Assembly: GCF_037392515.1 (NCBI RefSeq)
Contig: NC_090291.1
Location: 42,897,001 to 42,961,000, forward strand
DNA: 64,000 nt
Origin: Haliotis asinina
Taxonomy: Eukaryota; Mollusca; Gastropoda; Lepetellida; Haliotidae
Direction: 5' to 3'
The position numbers and the translations under genes were made by a program. The notes beneath the pieces were generated by a model that saw only the letters and a program-made list of their open reading frames with translations, did not search any database and was not told the DNA's origin. This document shows, piece by piece, positions 1 through 10,978 of this stretch (position 1 is its first letter; each line of letters starts with the position of its first letter).

Positions 1-500
1 GAATCAATATTTTCATCAGATTGTAAAATAAAAAAACACCTCTTTTAATTTGTGTAAGGATCTTCAATCTAGGCTTTATGTGTTTTTCTGAACTGCACAT
101 TAATGATCGGAGAGTGTTTCACAACCATCGGTAAGTTATATTTTACTTGTTTCAGAATTCATTGCACGATTCCGATCATATATTCATATTTTAGCAGCAT
201 GCCACGAGACTACAAGCGAATGTCATCCCTCAAAAATGCCAGATACTGACTAGCCAGTTGCATTCCAGGGTTAACAGAATTCTCGATACTTCGCTACTTC
301 ATCTCATAATATAACAGTCCGATTCACAGCGTGGGCGAAATTCTAATGCTTTCCAGGATTGTAAAAGTGACTGTAATTAAATTTTGAAAACCGCCAGTAA
401 GTTGGTTCGTGTCAAATGTATGATGTCTGTAATATCATTTCCCAGTTATCTGTTTGCCAGGTTTTCACAATATGTCCTGGTTCCCACAACAAATTAAACA
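1..500. other. no gene seen
   Basis: AT-rich sequence with stops in all frames. I see no gene, RNA or recognisable repeat before the dispersed repeat that begins near 507. Confidence 0.5.
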
Positions 501-506
501 ATATAT

Positions 507-885
507 TTTTCATATCAAAATAAAATGTCGCCACCATCAAAGGTACACTTCCATTTCTTCACTTGGTTGTGATCTCAGATCGTCCACCCCATGTTTAAAA
601 ATTATTCACTTGAAATATGTTTTATTCAACATTTTAAGCGCCACGCGTGGTATTCAGATCGTTCTTCGCCCCCATTACCCCTGCCAGCTTCCGGTTGACC
701 GGGGTGACGGAACAAGAATAAGCAGAAATTAAAAAGAAATACCGTATTGCCTAATTTTACCATGAACCTGTTGAAGTTTATTTCTCATTTCTGTCGTCGC
801 TATTGTTAAAAGTTTCGTAACATTGATTCTACATAAAAGCACTGCCGTCGAATAAACTAGGGGAGGTAACTGTAAGTATCCCATA
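507..885 (+). repeat. dispersed repeat family A, copy 1
   Basis: This stretch matches 48610-49000 in the same orientation and 905-1180 in the opposite orientation. Shared landmarks are a CGCCACCATCAAAGGTACAC-like block, ATGTTTTATTCAACATTTTAA and CATTACCCCTGCCAGCTTCC. No long conserved protein is shared, so it is annotated as a non-coding repeat of unknown class. Confidence 0.75.
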
Positions 886-904
886 TGGAATAATACCCTC
901 CCGT

Positions 905-1180
905 TCCTTCTCTCCGTTGAAACGGAAGCTGGAAGGGGTAATGGAGGCGAAGAACGGTCTGACATACCACGAGTTGCTCTTACAATATTGAATAAAACAT
1001 ATTTCACGTGAGTAATTGTTCAACATGGGGTTGGAAATGTGAGAGCACAACCCAGTGAAGAAATGGGTATATACCTTTGATGGTTGCGATATTTTATTTT
1101 TCGAACCGAAGCGAGGGAAGCACGTGCCAACCTTTGCTCACATATAGGAAGACCGGTCATTTTCTGTCTGCTGCGTAATC
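905..1180 (-). repeat. dispersed repeat family A, copy 2, inverted
   Basis: This is the reverse complement of family A. Read on the minus strand it has the AGCAAAGGTTGGCA and CTTCCCTCGCTTCGGTTC blocks that also occur in the copy at 48540-49000. With copy 1 it forms a tail-to-tail inverted pair. Small open frames here are not conserved between copies. Confidence 0.75.
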
Positions 1181-1239
1181 CGTTTGACTTACAGTTTGCC
1201 TGTGGTTCAGTACAGCCATAAAGTGTAAAATGAAAGATC

Positions 1240-1740
1240 ATAAGGCCATGAAACCCAAAAACTATTTACCAAAGTACAAATGTTCTTCAATAATTTGAGA
1301 AAACAGACTTTTATCGTTGGTGATGATGGTACGATACATCAATATTCCAAGAGGCGACTAATTCGTTGACGAACTTTAGACAGAACACGACACAAGATGA
1401 TATGTCGTGTGATTACATGTCTTGGGTAAACGAATCAGCTTGCGGTCAGTTAAATAAAAGAAACATCTGAAATTCCGGCACTAGAGTCATGTCAATATGA
1501 CTATTTCACCCAAAGTATAATGTATTGAGAAATGTGGTGTCGGTGAGATATTTATGACATAGCAAATATTTCAGATACTTCCATTTTTCACTTCAGTTGT
1601 CCATCGTTTTTATGAACAGGCACTCTCGCAGGAATGTCCATTAATATTCTTAGGGGATGAATGGCTGTTCCTTTAAACAGACAAAATACACCCAATACAC
1701 TTTCATATAACGCTTAAACTATGTTTAGGCCTTACTAAGT
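1240..1740. other. no gene seen
   Basis: No coding or RNA signal; AT-rich single-copy-looking sequence. Confidence 0.4.
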
Positions 1741-1749
1741 GCTAGCAAC

Positions 1750-1960
1750 AGGTGAAGATCCAGGTTAGAACTAGTCTTCAGTAACTCATGCTTGTCATAA
1801 GAAGCGACGAGGATGGTCATTCTTTTTGAACTGGTTGACACATGTCATCGTCTAACAGTTGCATAGATTGATGCTCATGCTGTTGATCACTTGATAGACG
1901 GATACAGAGTCGATTACTTACACACTGTCATAATATAGTTGGAAGTATGGCATGACACAA
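1750..1960 (+). mobile_element. SINE-like family S1, diverged
   Basis: The order of landmarks matches the better S1 copies (for example 63235-63500): GTGAAGATCC, TCTTCAGTAACTCATGCTTG, GGTTGACACATGTCATCG, GATGCTCATGCTGTTGATCA. The 3' ACTC tail is lost. Confidence 0.7.
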
Positions 1961-2119
1961 AACCAACAAAAGCTATTGCCCAGTGAGAGGTCATTCCAGA
2001 AGTAAACACTGCTACCACAGCTGAGTGCACCCTAAGTACGAAAATAAAGTACATACAGTACAGGGAAACAATTTGTCACTGAAAAAGTATTCATAAAAAT
2101 AGCTTCATTCAGACTTCTT

Positions 2120-2348
2120 CGGCGATCTACAGCCTGTTTTTATATTGTATTGTCCACATAGTGATATTAGTATTAACTTTCCTCCCTAGTTTTAATGATA
2201 GTTGTAATAATCTAGTTGTTATACTGCCCTTCGTCGACATTCAAGTTTTCATAGTAGACATATATTTCATTTCAGTATTAAATGTTCTCGTCACGATATG
2301 ACTGCGATATTGCCGATGTGACGTTAAATATTAACTCACTCACTCACT
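2120..2348 (+). mobile_element. LINE-A 3' UTR copy, 5' truncated
   Basis: Matches the 3' end of the LINE at 8957-10978. It ends with TATTGCCGATGTGACGTTAA and an ACTCACTCACTC tail, and the internal block GGCGATCTACAGCCTGTTTT is present. Confidence 0.8.
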
Positions 2349-2476
2349 CAGACTTCTTCATATAGATATTACCATTTCGGAAATGCTATGTGGAAGTAAG
2401 GAAAGGAGATGACCTCCGTGTTCATCGCATTATGGTTTATGTTACCATTGTGGCATGACTAGAACAAAAGCATTTA

Positions 2477-2904
2477 TTAAATGCGTAACAGTATTAATCT
2501 CAAGACGAAAGTAGTTGAAGATTTTGACAAGTAAAGTAGAATAAGCTTTTTACTGGTCCCACTGCTATACATGACATTGCAGCTTCGATCAATGATATGC
2601 AAATTGTAGTGGTAGAAAGTGTTACAGTTTTGATATTGATGAGAAACACAAACGGTACACTCCAACACGGTGTACTTTACAGCCAGCAGTTTCGCCTCTG
2701 TATTTCTGTTTAAAGTCCCATTGGACCACTCTATTTGCATAATTTCCAAACCTGGCTTTAGTAGTAATGTTTCTGGTGTAATTGCACACTCGGTGTCCGG
2801 CTTGATCGGACCAGCTGCCATAAACACTTCTTTAAGGTTGACCCCAAGAGTTTCCAGTCTCATTGAAATGACTGGTGGATGCAGATCGCTCAGTGTCTTT
2901 ATAC
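2477..2904 (-). CDS. possible 3' exon of an unrecognised gene
   Basis: A minus-strand frame stays open for about 140 codons from the position after TTTAG at 2905. It includes MRLETLGVNLKEVFM and AGPIKPDTECAITPETLL and ends at a stop at 2477. It starts in phase 2, which fits the phase-1 end of the open block at 2920-3087, so the two would encode one continuous protein if the 15 bases between them were removed. I do not recognise the family. The last 50 codons look less protein-like. It may be a decayed gene fragment or chance. Confidence 0.3.
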
Positions 2905-2919
2905 CTAAACATTACTTAC

Positions 2920-3087
2920 GCTGTAGTCTCCAGACCCTGTAGTATGTGATTTTGATCCATCGTGCGTCTGAACTGTCTAACTTTAGAAACACTGATGGCA
3001 TACAGCTATACAAGGCGTTGGGTGGCTTTAAAACTGATGTCGATGTAAACACCTCTCCGCTGTCATGTATATTTGCGTCCTTGCATC
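2920..3087 (-). CDS. possible internal exon of an unrecognised gene
   Basis: Fifty-five codons are open on the minus strand between an AAAGTAG acceptor-like site and a strong GTAAGT donor. The peptide begins CKDANIHDSGEVFTST, has paired cysteines, and ends YYRVWRLQ. Phase is 2 in and 1 out. Composition looks like a secreted or extracellular domain, but no family is recognised. It is supported by splice sites and open frame only. Confidence 0.35.
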
Positions 3088-3562
3088 CTACTTTGGTAAG
3101 GAAATATCATTCCATCACTGAACTAGGTAATATTACCCCGCATTTAACTCATCAATAGTCGTTCCTGGAAACACATCCTCATTACAGGGCTGAGCTTATA
3201 TTTCTCGTGGCTGTAGAAAGAATTAATTTTTTTGTGCTTAAAATATCATTCGTTACCGTTGTTTTTTCCCGCACAAATGCCTATACATATATGATATTTA
3301 ACGAAATAAGATATAAACTGAAATGAAAAACCGGAATTGCCTAAAGTATGCGGTAACTTAAATGGCACACCCACCGCTAGGCGATATATTTTGTACGAAA
3401 AAAAACATAACTGAATCATATTCAGGTTTTCTATGATTTCATCGCTACTGAAATGTTTGAAGATTACTTCACAGCTAAAGCTTTATGAATACCGTGGAAA
3501 CGAGGGCACCGATTAGAGAAGATGATAGCTTTTTAATCATCCATGCGTCTGATCAGATTTAG

Positions 3563-3976
3563 TTGGGTGTAAAACAGCTTCATCCTGTAGTAACTTACGA
3601 AATATTATTACTTGTCAATGATCCGAATGATGCTAACTGCATCCAGTTAGATCTAAGAGGTTGTGCAAAATTTCCCAGTTGTTTCGTGTGCCCTAAGGGA
3701 TTGAATCTGACCGTGTGGACGGCATCATATATAAGAAACACCAGAGATAGTGCTGATTACCTGTCCGATCCGGTTTTAGTGGATGTGTACTGGAATGTGT
3801 ACTCCAAGCATTTTGAATGTGAAATGATCATCATGCATTTCGACTCTTGCGGTTTTTCGAATTTGATGCATTTCGACACGGCCACCATTTTTTCTCGTGT
3901 CTTAGTGATTCAGCCAAGTATGATGTATTTATATTTAAGCTGCAGATTCAGAATGATCAGTGTTGTAAGAATCTAA
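3563..3976 (+). pseudogene. possible laminin-G / ConA-like domain fragment
   Basis: A plus-strand frame contains IQLDLRGCAKFPSCFVC followed by PKGLNLTVWTASYI. The pattern LxGC-x-FPSC-x-KGLNLTVW resembles the start of laminin-G-like (concanavalin-fold) domains that are common in mollusc extracellular proteins. Downstream similarity fades after about residue 85, and no splice site or partner exon is clear. It is most likely a gene relic; the family call is by motif memory only. Confidence 0.3.
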
Positions 3977-4186
3977 TAACGCCACATCAACAATGCTGCA
4001 GCTATTCAGAATAGTCAGTGTATTCGTGGACGAATTAACTGCAAGAATAATATCGTGTTAAGGCGTGTCGGTTCACTTCCAAAAAGTAGATGCAGATAAA
4101 ATAGCACACTAATTACTTCGACCATGCTGGTCACAGGTAATTAATGAACGTCCTGCTATCTCCTCAATTTTCTTAAAATGTTCTGT

Positions 4187-4401
4187 GACCCGTGAAGGTC
4201 CGTGGTAGAATAGGTCTTCAGCAACCCATGCTTGCCATAAAAGGCGACTAACGGGACAGGCTCGCTGACTTGGCTGACGCATGTCATCGGTTCCCAGTTG
4301 TTCCGATCGATGCTCATGTTGTTGATCACTGGACTCACTGGACCGCCGCCATATAGCTGGAATATTGCAGAGTTCGGCGTAAAACTAAACTCACTCACTC
4401 A
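4187..4401 (+). mobile_element. SINE-like family S1, near full length
   Basis: Runs from GACCCGTGAAGGTCC through CAGCAACCCATGCTTGCCAT, GATCGATGCTCATG and CCGCCGCCATATAGCTGGAA to an ACTCACTCACTC tail. The minus-strand open frame across it is a shadow. Confidence 0.9.
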
Positions 4402-4659
4402 TTTACACATTTTAATATTCGTTTGGAATACGGGTGACTTATTCAGTTAAGCTGTGTCTATTGCAGATATAATTTCAACAATTATACAGTTATATCATAC
4501 CACTTTCCATCGGTTATACTACCAGTATACTGTTCATAGTTATGTTCAGAAATATAAAATAGCTTCCGATATAACTGTCTGGTGACAGTCATCATGTTAT
4601 ACAGGATTTAATAAATCGTTAACATATGGATGCCGTGTTCCTGGTAAAATATTATTCTT

Positions 4660-5008
4660 ATCGGATCGGGTACGCAGGTCCCAAAACTTAAATTTAAACT
4701 TACCAGCATTTTGTATTTTTGCATTTTAATCGTGGCTGCATTTCCTGCAATCGCCGGCAGCTGAAGGCGTAGTGTAAATCCTAGTAGGGTCCATGAAGGT
4801 AGCAAAGGTACTGTAAGTCCCCATGGTCCCTATTCTGGTGATCTACCTTCTGTTATTGGCGATCTATAGCCTGTTTTCTATATTGTATTGTGCAAACAGT
4901 GACATTACTTTTAACTCTCCACACTAATTTTAATGTGATATTCTAGCTGTTTCACGATATGGCTGAAATATTGCCAGTGTGACGTTAAATATGAACTCAC
5001 TCGCTTTT
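4660..5008 (+). mobile_element. LINE-A 3' UTR copy
   Basis: Contains the GGTACGCAGGTCCCAAA start block, AGGGTCCATGAAGGTAGCAA, CCCCATGGTCCCTA and the terminal CACGATATGGCTGAAATATT module, with a short ACTCACTC tail. Confidence 0.85.
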
Positions 5009-5352
5009 CAGATCGCCTCAAAGAATATATTTTACGACTTTTCAATATTATTGATAAAATAAATAGTGATGAAATAAAGAATCACTACATTGTCAAAACA
5101 TTTTACGATTACCATTTTTTCAGTCAAGGGTACAGCCTACAAAACCCGGATGCAATCAACCATAACAACCGTTGCTGTGTGTTGTAGCATACACTCAGTT
5201 TGCTGAACGGCAGACAGCAGCGAGTGTGCAGACTCTTGCTGATTCAACTGTTACGCAAATCTGACTGGAATGGGCATCTGATCTAACAATGAAACTTATC
5301 CTCCACATAGTGATAGTCACAGAACATACATAACTGATGTTTAAGAGGGGTC

Positions 5353-5865
5353 TTAGGTCAAGTGGACCTGCTCAGTCGCCGGAGTACTATTTAGATGTCC
5401 ATACGCTGGTAGTCTATTTCCATGCAACTGTCCACGATCATTCCACAATTCTCTAAACCATTCTCGCTCGTCAAGAGATTGAATACACTCACAATATAAT
5501 TTAACATGACGCTCAGTCATGAGTGTCATGAACTGAGAGCTGCAATATAGAAAGTAAGCTTCAGACATAATTAACCCAGTTAAATTGTCGAGACCCATGC
5601 ATAATGACACTTGACAATCTAGAGTCTGTCACAGACTTCAACTTACTCCAAACTAAGTATTCCCGTTGCAGAAAAGACGACACCACCGTCTTTCTCCTCT
5701 GAATGGTAAATTTGGTCTTTTAATTCCGACTCCAGGAAAAAATCTGCATGCGTGGTTTTGACAGTTAACGCAGGTAAACTGTTTAATGCCAAACGTGACA
5801 GCACCATAGGTCAATATAGGCTGAACTAAAATGTTATACAGAGTATTATAAACATTACAAACCAT
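5353..5865 (-). pseudogene. LINE-B ORF2 C-terminal fragment (broken)
   Basis: Two minus-strand frames belong together. The upstream one (5865-5653) reads LYNILVQPILTYGAVTFG, matching the end of the palm/thumb region of non-LTR reverse transcriptases, where (L)xPILTYGxxxWG is typical, followed by QNHACRFFPGVG. The downstream one (5610-5353) has REWFRELWND and a GNRLPAYG block typical of the region after it. A frameshift or stop separates them. Reverse transcriptase catalytic motifs are absent, so this is a dead tail fragment of a different LINE family from that at 9-11 kb. Confidence 0.65.
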
Positions 5866-5869
5866 GGCA

Positions 5870-8247
5870 CGTACTGATCTAAATATGCAAATAGTTACTC
5901 CAAGAGCACGATCAGCTGATGGTGCGGTCTCTTCATCTGTAAAGTTTAAAGGACCATTGGGAGATCGTAATCACATTAAAGGTTTTTAAATAATTCAAGT
6001 CTTCATGTGCCGTTATCGCCTTATCGTAAACTACCGAAGTGAGATGTTAATGAAGGCCAAGCCCAAGTGTATTAATCCGAATAAGCGACTAGCCTATCCC
6101 TCGTGTATTGATCTGGGCAACAGACGCGCTCAGCCCAAGTGTATTAACCTGCTTAAGTGAATAGAATCATTATTGAAACGCCCGCATGTTGAAATGAGCG
6201 GGCCACTGTAACTCAAAAATGTCCCAAAATGCTTGACGACTTGCCATTATTAAGTCATACGTAAGTCGGCTCTAGATGTTCAGTCATATTTCTGACTCAC
6301 ATTCGGCACAAGTACTTTTCTTGCCGGCGCTAGCCTTAACAATTGTACCATAAATTACACATGCAGCAATGAAAACATCGACTGGGAGGAACTGTAACGC
6401 TGCTGAGCACAGTAAACAAAATGGCAGCATTTAATATGGGCACAGTTCAAGGTCGAATGTGGTCATGCTCAATAGTGACGTCATATGTTCTCTGACATTT
6501 CAATATTTGTAAAAAAATGTCGGTCAGTGACATCCGTCGTTTCTTGTTACCAATAAATGCTTCGAAGCATATACCGTTGTTTGATTTTATTTTATTAAAA
6601 ATTCTATCCATTTCAGCTGTAATGCCCTGAAAAATATCGTTGCCCATATATTACCGCGCGTCTCCGGCTATTTTTACTTCGCTACGTGTTCAGACTATAT
6701 GACACGCACATTTTTATCTTTTTAACCTGCATACCACGTCGGTTTTTCAAGTCTTTCAAAGGCAAATAAATAGATGTCATCAAAGCATTTTACGTAGCCA
6801 ACTTTAATAAGACATTCCGCGACTGCTCCAATCTTTGAAGTATATACAAAGGAAAGTTAACTTATGTTTATTGTCGCAATTACATTAGTATTTTATTTGA
6901 ACTTCGCCGTAGTCTCCTTTGAACGCAGCAGACAGGGAAATACACGATTTCTTGTTTAATAAATGGCTCTGAGATATAGGGAGTCATCTTGTGCGGGATT
7001 AATACCTTCACTGTAAGTACATACATTATGAGAGTGCACACCAATGTGTATTTATGTCAGCGTGCTTCTCAGAAACGTTTCATGTCTGTAGAAGTCACTA
7101 CCTCAAACGGCGAGTGACGACGTTCCCAGAGGCATAAACGTCTTGGTTGGATTGTCAGTCTCTGAAGATTAAAGGGAAGGCTCATCTGTCGATGGTTATC
7201 ACGGAGACAAAATGCATGAATTCATTTAGGCAAAGCTTACTGAATCGTCAGTGTGGAACCTAAACACTTTGGGCCTACCAGAGCTAGTAATACCATTTCT
7301 ATTCCTCTGCTTTCCGTCAGAGGGATGAATTGACAAGTTTTTCCTTTGCAAATTGGCTAAGACTCCTTGGTTCCCCTCAGATTTATAGACAGATTAGTTG
7401 AGAGTACTCTGCAACGTTCAGCAAGTTAACAAAGAATGAACAATATACGTCATTCCAATGCTTCGACACAGTTTGTTTTTTCTTAAGCTTGTTTTCAGAG
7501 ATACTTAATAGAACTGTACAAACTTGAAGCTCACTTCACCTCACATGAATGCAAAAATAGTATTCTGGAGGAGGTGTCGCCAACCAGGAACAAAACAGCA
7601 AGGTAAAACGAATTGCTTGTTTGTCAAATACCTGTACATGCATGTAGACATTTCTTAATTCATATGCATCCTTCGGCCTTAATTTAAAGAACACAATCCA
7701 ACTGGTTGCAGTCAACGACCATTCATAACACAGGGCTGGCTGTGACGTAAGTACTTGTGAAAAGGTAACACTATCGAACGTCTGGAAGGTATACGTGTTT
7801 TATATTTTATTTCGTTAATGGAAACCAGAAAGTAAGATCAGTTTTCAAAGTAGACACGTTGTCAATCACCAGCTATCAATAAACCCTCTCTTTCCCGCCT
7901 TCTGGTGCAAAATGAAACTATAGAGAGGACTCTCTTCGGGGATGTAAAAAAAATTCTATAAGTCATATATTTGCAAGAATCACAACAGACAGTGCGGAAA
8001 CCATCGCGTCATCAGGCTGCTATCCTCGGTGCAATCAGTAAATAGACTACTGCGCATACTTCCCACGCAAAAAGCGTAGGTTTTTATTTAAATTCCAATT
8101 TGAAGAATTAGTTGAAGTCTTATTGTAGGGCGGTAGTTATAACTCATTTCCGTAGGGAAATATGCCTGTGGTGCTGTCTCCTGCTGTTAGTACTATACAT
8201 TATAACTCGCCCGTTGAAGATACTGCTGTGTAATATTTCCACTTCAA
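5870..8247. other. no gene seen; one short local duplication
   Basis: About 2.4 kb without a supportable gene. A short direct duplication occurs near 6056-6165, where GCCCAAGTGTATTAA recurs about 75 bp apart. The minus-strand 66-codon frame near 6447-6647 has no recognisable features. Confidence 0.45.
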
Positions 8248-8257
8248 TATTACACTA

Positions 8258-8546
8258 GTGTAATACCGTTTGACGTATGACGTCAAAATGGTTCAAAGTT
8301 GTGACGTCACAATGCTAATGTTGATGTCGCGATTTTACTAGACCTTGCTTGACGTGAATGTTGAGAGTCCTCACACAGTAGGCAATTTCGCCGCAGTTTC
8401 TGTCAATTTATGTTGGCGAGTAATAAACAGAATACTAAACTCGCTTCCGTGAAATACCAATTTGATTAAACTCGTTACAGATTTAGTACCAAACTCGCTT
8501 TGGCTCGTCTGATTCATTAACTCGTTTAACAAAAATGGTATTACAC
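8258..8546. mobile_element. MITE-like element with terminal inverted repeats
   Basis: The left end GTGTAATACCGTTT and the right end (reverse complement GTGTAATACCATTT) form a terminal inverted repeat about 289 bp apart. The interior has repeated AACTCG(C/T) motifs and two perfect TGACGTCA sites at 8278-8285 and 8302-8309. No coding capacity. No clear target duplication was found. Confidence 0.6.
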
Positions 8547-8956
8547 GGAAGGTGGTTTAGCATCCTCTATCTATCTTGAGGTTCCACTGTTACAAGCACG
8601 CGTATGTAAATTAATTACAAAACTATGTATGCTATTTCATGATGAAATGTTTGACGAAAATGAAATTGATTATATTGTGTCAGAAAATGCCAAGCACTGC
8701 TGTGTCTACAGATACATCTTAATGACAAGACCGGCAGTTATTACTACAGTCACTCTGCGTCACGATTATAATTCACCTTTGTTCTGCGAAGCTCACATAT
8801 AAGCTAAATACCTTATCAAAGAGGATTAAGCGAGACTTAGTTGTAAGCTGAAGGTTGATCCAGATTATATGAAAGTAATTATAAGTAGGAGGGATCACGT
8901 GAGATCTCGGGATTCAGACTTTAAAGTATCTGAAATCGTATCCACAATAAGGAAGG

Positions 8957-10978
8957 TGAGTGAGTGACTTAATATTTAACGTCTCAGCCATATCGTGACG
9001 AGATCATTTAACATTTAAATGTAATATATGCATATTTTAAAAATCTGTCCACGAAGGACAATAAAAAAGCTAGAATATCACAGATGTACATGTAAAACTA
9101 GTAATTAAATCTAAAACATTGTAGTTATAATGGACAACACAATATAAAATTAGGCTGTTGATTGCTAACAAATAGAATAGAAGGTAGATACCCACACCAG
9201 GGAAGATGGAGACTTACCGTAGCTTTGCTACCTACATGGATCCTAGCTGGATTTACACCATCCCCTCAGTCGCTGGCGATTGTAAGACATTTTAGCCAAA
9301 ACTACAATAACAAAAATACCACGTCTAAAAATCCTGGTAAGTTTACTTTAACTTTGAACGTTTCAGGACTTACGTACCCTCTCATGAGAACAATAATTTT
9401 ACAATACTTCAACCCCCTTTGAGGTTACAACCACAAACAATTCACGTTCCTAATCTAAACTACCAATCCTAAAAATACATCTATCTACTGTACATATTAA
9501 TCAAAATTCATCCATGAAATTTCTCTTTAACAATTAAATGAGAACTAACTTTGGTAAAAAGATCCTTAACAGTTTTGACATCGAAATAGTTATCCCATGT
9601 GATGGAGAATTCAACATAGTCAAGCAGGATATGCTTGACCGTGACTCTCTCATCACAAGGGATACAAAATGGAGGATCCTCACCTTTTAACTGGTTTGCA
9701 TGAGCATATCTTGTGTGGCCAATACGACATCGTCGTAAAATAACCTCTTCAAATCTCGACTGACAGTCCACGTAGGTGTAACCAATATACGGTTTTATTT
9801 CATGCAATATATTTATGCCTACTTGGGTGTCCCACTTCGTCTGCATGAGATCACGGATGTAAGTTCTAATGCTAGATTTGTAATCTGAGTATGGAATAAG
9901 AAGTAGTTCCACAGATTTGTTGAGTGCTGCCTGGGAAACCAACAAAAGACGATGTCGTACTGGCCAGTATTCGTATACAATTCAATGATTTCAATTAAAA
10001 GTGGGTTTCTATATATATTTTTTTATAGCCTGAAGGCAAGAAAGAGAATCTGAATAGATTATATACTGTTTATGTTAAGGGTGTCTTTGAACATATTTAA
10101 AAGCTGTTATTATGGCGTTAGTTTCAGCTGTAAAAATAGAGCTGTTGTCTGGCTATCTGGAAGATATTGTTCTGGATCCAATGACAATGGCACAAACCAC
10201 GGCGCCATGAATGGCTTAATTCTGAGCCCAAGAGGCGGAACGAGGGAAGACTGTTTCTTATACAAATCCTCATAAAGACATAAAAGACACAACTAAATGC
10301 AGGATTAGACTCATTAGAAGCTAAGTTTGTAATGTATTGCAAAGATAGTTTTATACGACATTGGTTGAGAGATGGTTCATTGGCTTCGACGTAAAGACTG
10401 TCAATAGGAGAGGTTCCAAAAGAACAAAGTCTTAGGCCTTGGTGGTGGACCGAATCAAGTAGTTTTAGGTTACTTTGACAAGCTCCACCATTATGTAGCC
10501 ATAATCAAGTTTAGATCGCACCACTGATCTGTATACGTGAAGGAGGATAGTTTGATCACCTCCGCATTTCCCAAAGTGCGACAGACAAAATACTGCCTTA
10601 TGGAACACCTTGATCCTGATTGTAATTATCAGACAGGGTAGAACCCACCCGGACTTGGAATTTTCTGTCATTGGCTATAAATTCAGGCAAACGACCTTGC
10701 AAGCCGAAATCATGTAAATCTCTTAAAATGACATATTTCCAGGTTGTGTCATATGCTTTTTCTCGATTAAAAAAGATAGCCACAGCATGTTGTTTATTAA
10801 TTAGTGCGTTTTTAATAAATGATTCCAAACGCACAGTACTTCTGGTTTTTTTACGGAATATCTGTTATGAGGTTATTTGTTTCCAAGTACCAAACAAGTC
10901 GATTATTTATCATGCGTTCAACTGTCTTCCAAACACATCTAGTAAACGAAATCGGACGATAATTGGATGGATCCGTAT
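8957..10978 (-). mobile_element. LINE-A (I/Nimb-like, with RNase H), 5' broken, 3' complete
   Basis: On the minus strand the order is: reverse transcriptase start (NYRPISFTRCVWKTVERM, about 10970-10910), RT block with VAIFFNREKAYDTTWKY (10790-10720) and a QGVP (10600), RVVRSKLDYG-type block (10500), RNase H pieces SIFTAETNAI and YSDSLSCLQAI (10140-10030), the C-terminal CRIGHTRYAHANQLKGE / VKHILLDY region (9945-9508), then the 3' UTR and an ACTC tail at 8957. Stops and frameshifts break the ORF, and a central part of the RT (including the YxDD motif) seems deleted. The upstream end stops exactly where the LTR at 10979 begins. RNase H plus C-terminal zinc-like region fits the I group of LINEs; the subclade is my inference. 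Confidence 0.8.
9508..10965 (-). pseudogene. LINE-A ORF2 remnant: RT, RNase H, C-terminal domain
   Basis: This is the coding part of the LINE described above. The best preserved piece is the 145-codon frame 9945-9508, which has GHTRYAHANQLKGEDPPFC, IPCDERVTVKHILLD and FDVKTVKDLF, a conserved tail of RNase-H-bearing LINEs. The RNase H segment keeps the acidic residues in TAET and SDSL but has in-frame stops (for example after QRHP). The protein would copy the element's RNA into DNA at the target; as read here it cannot be made. Confidence 0.75.
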
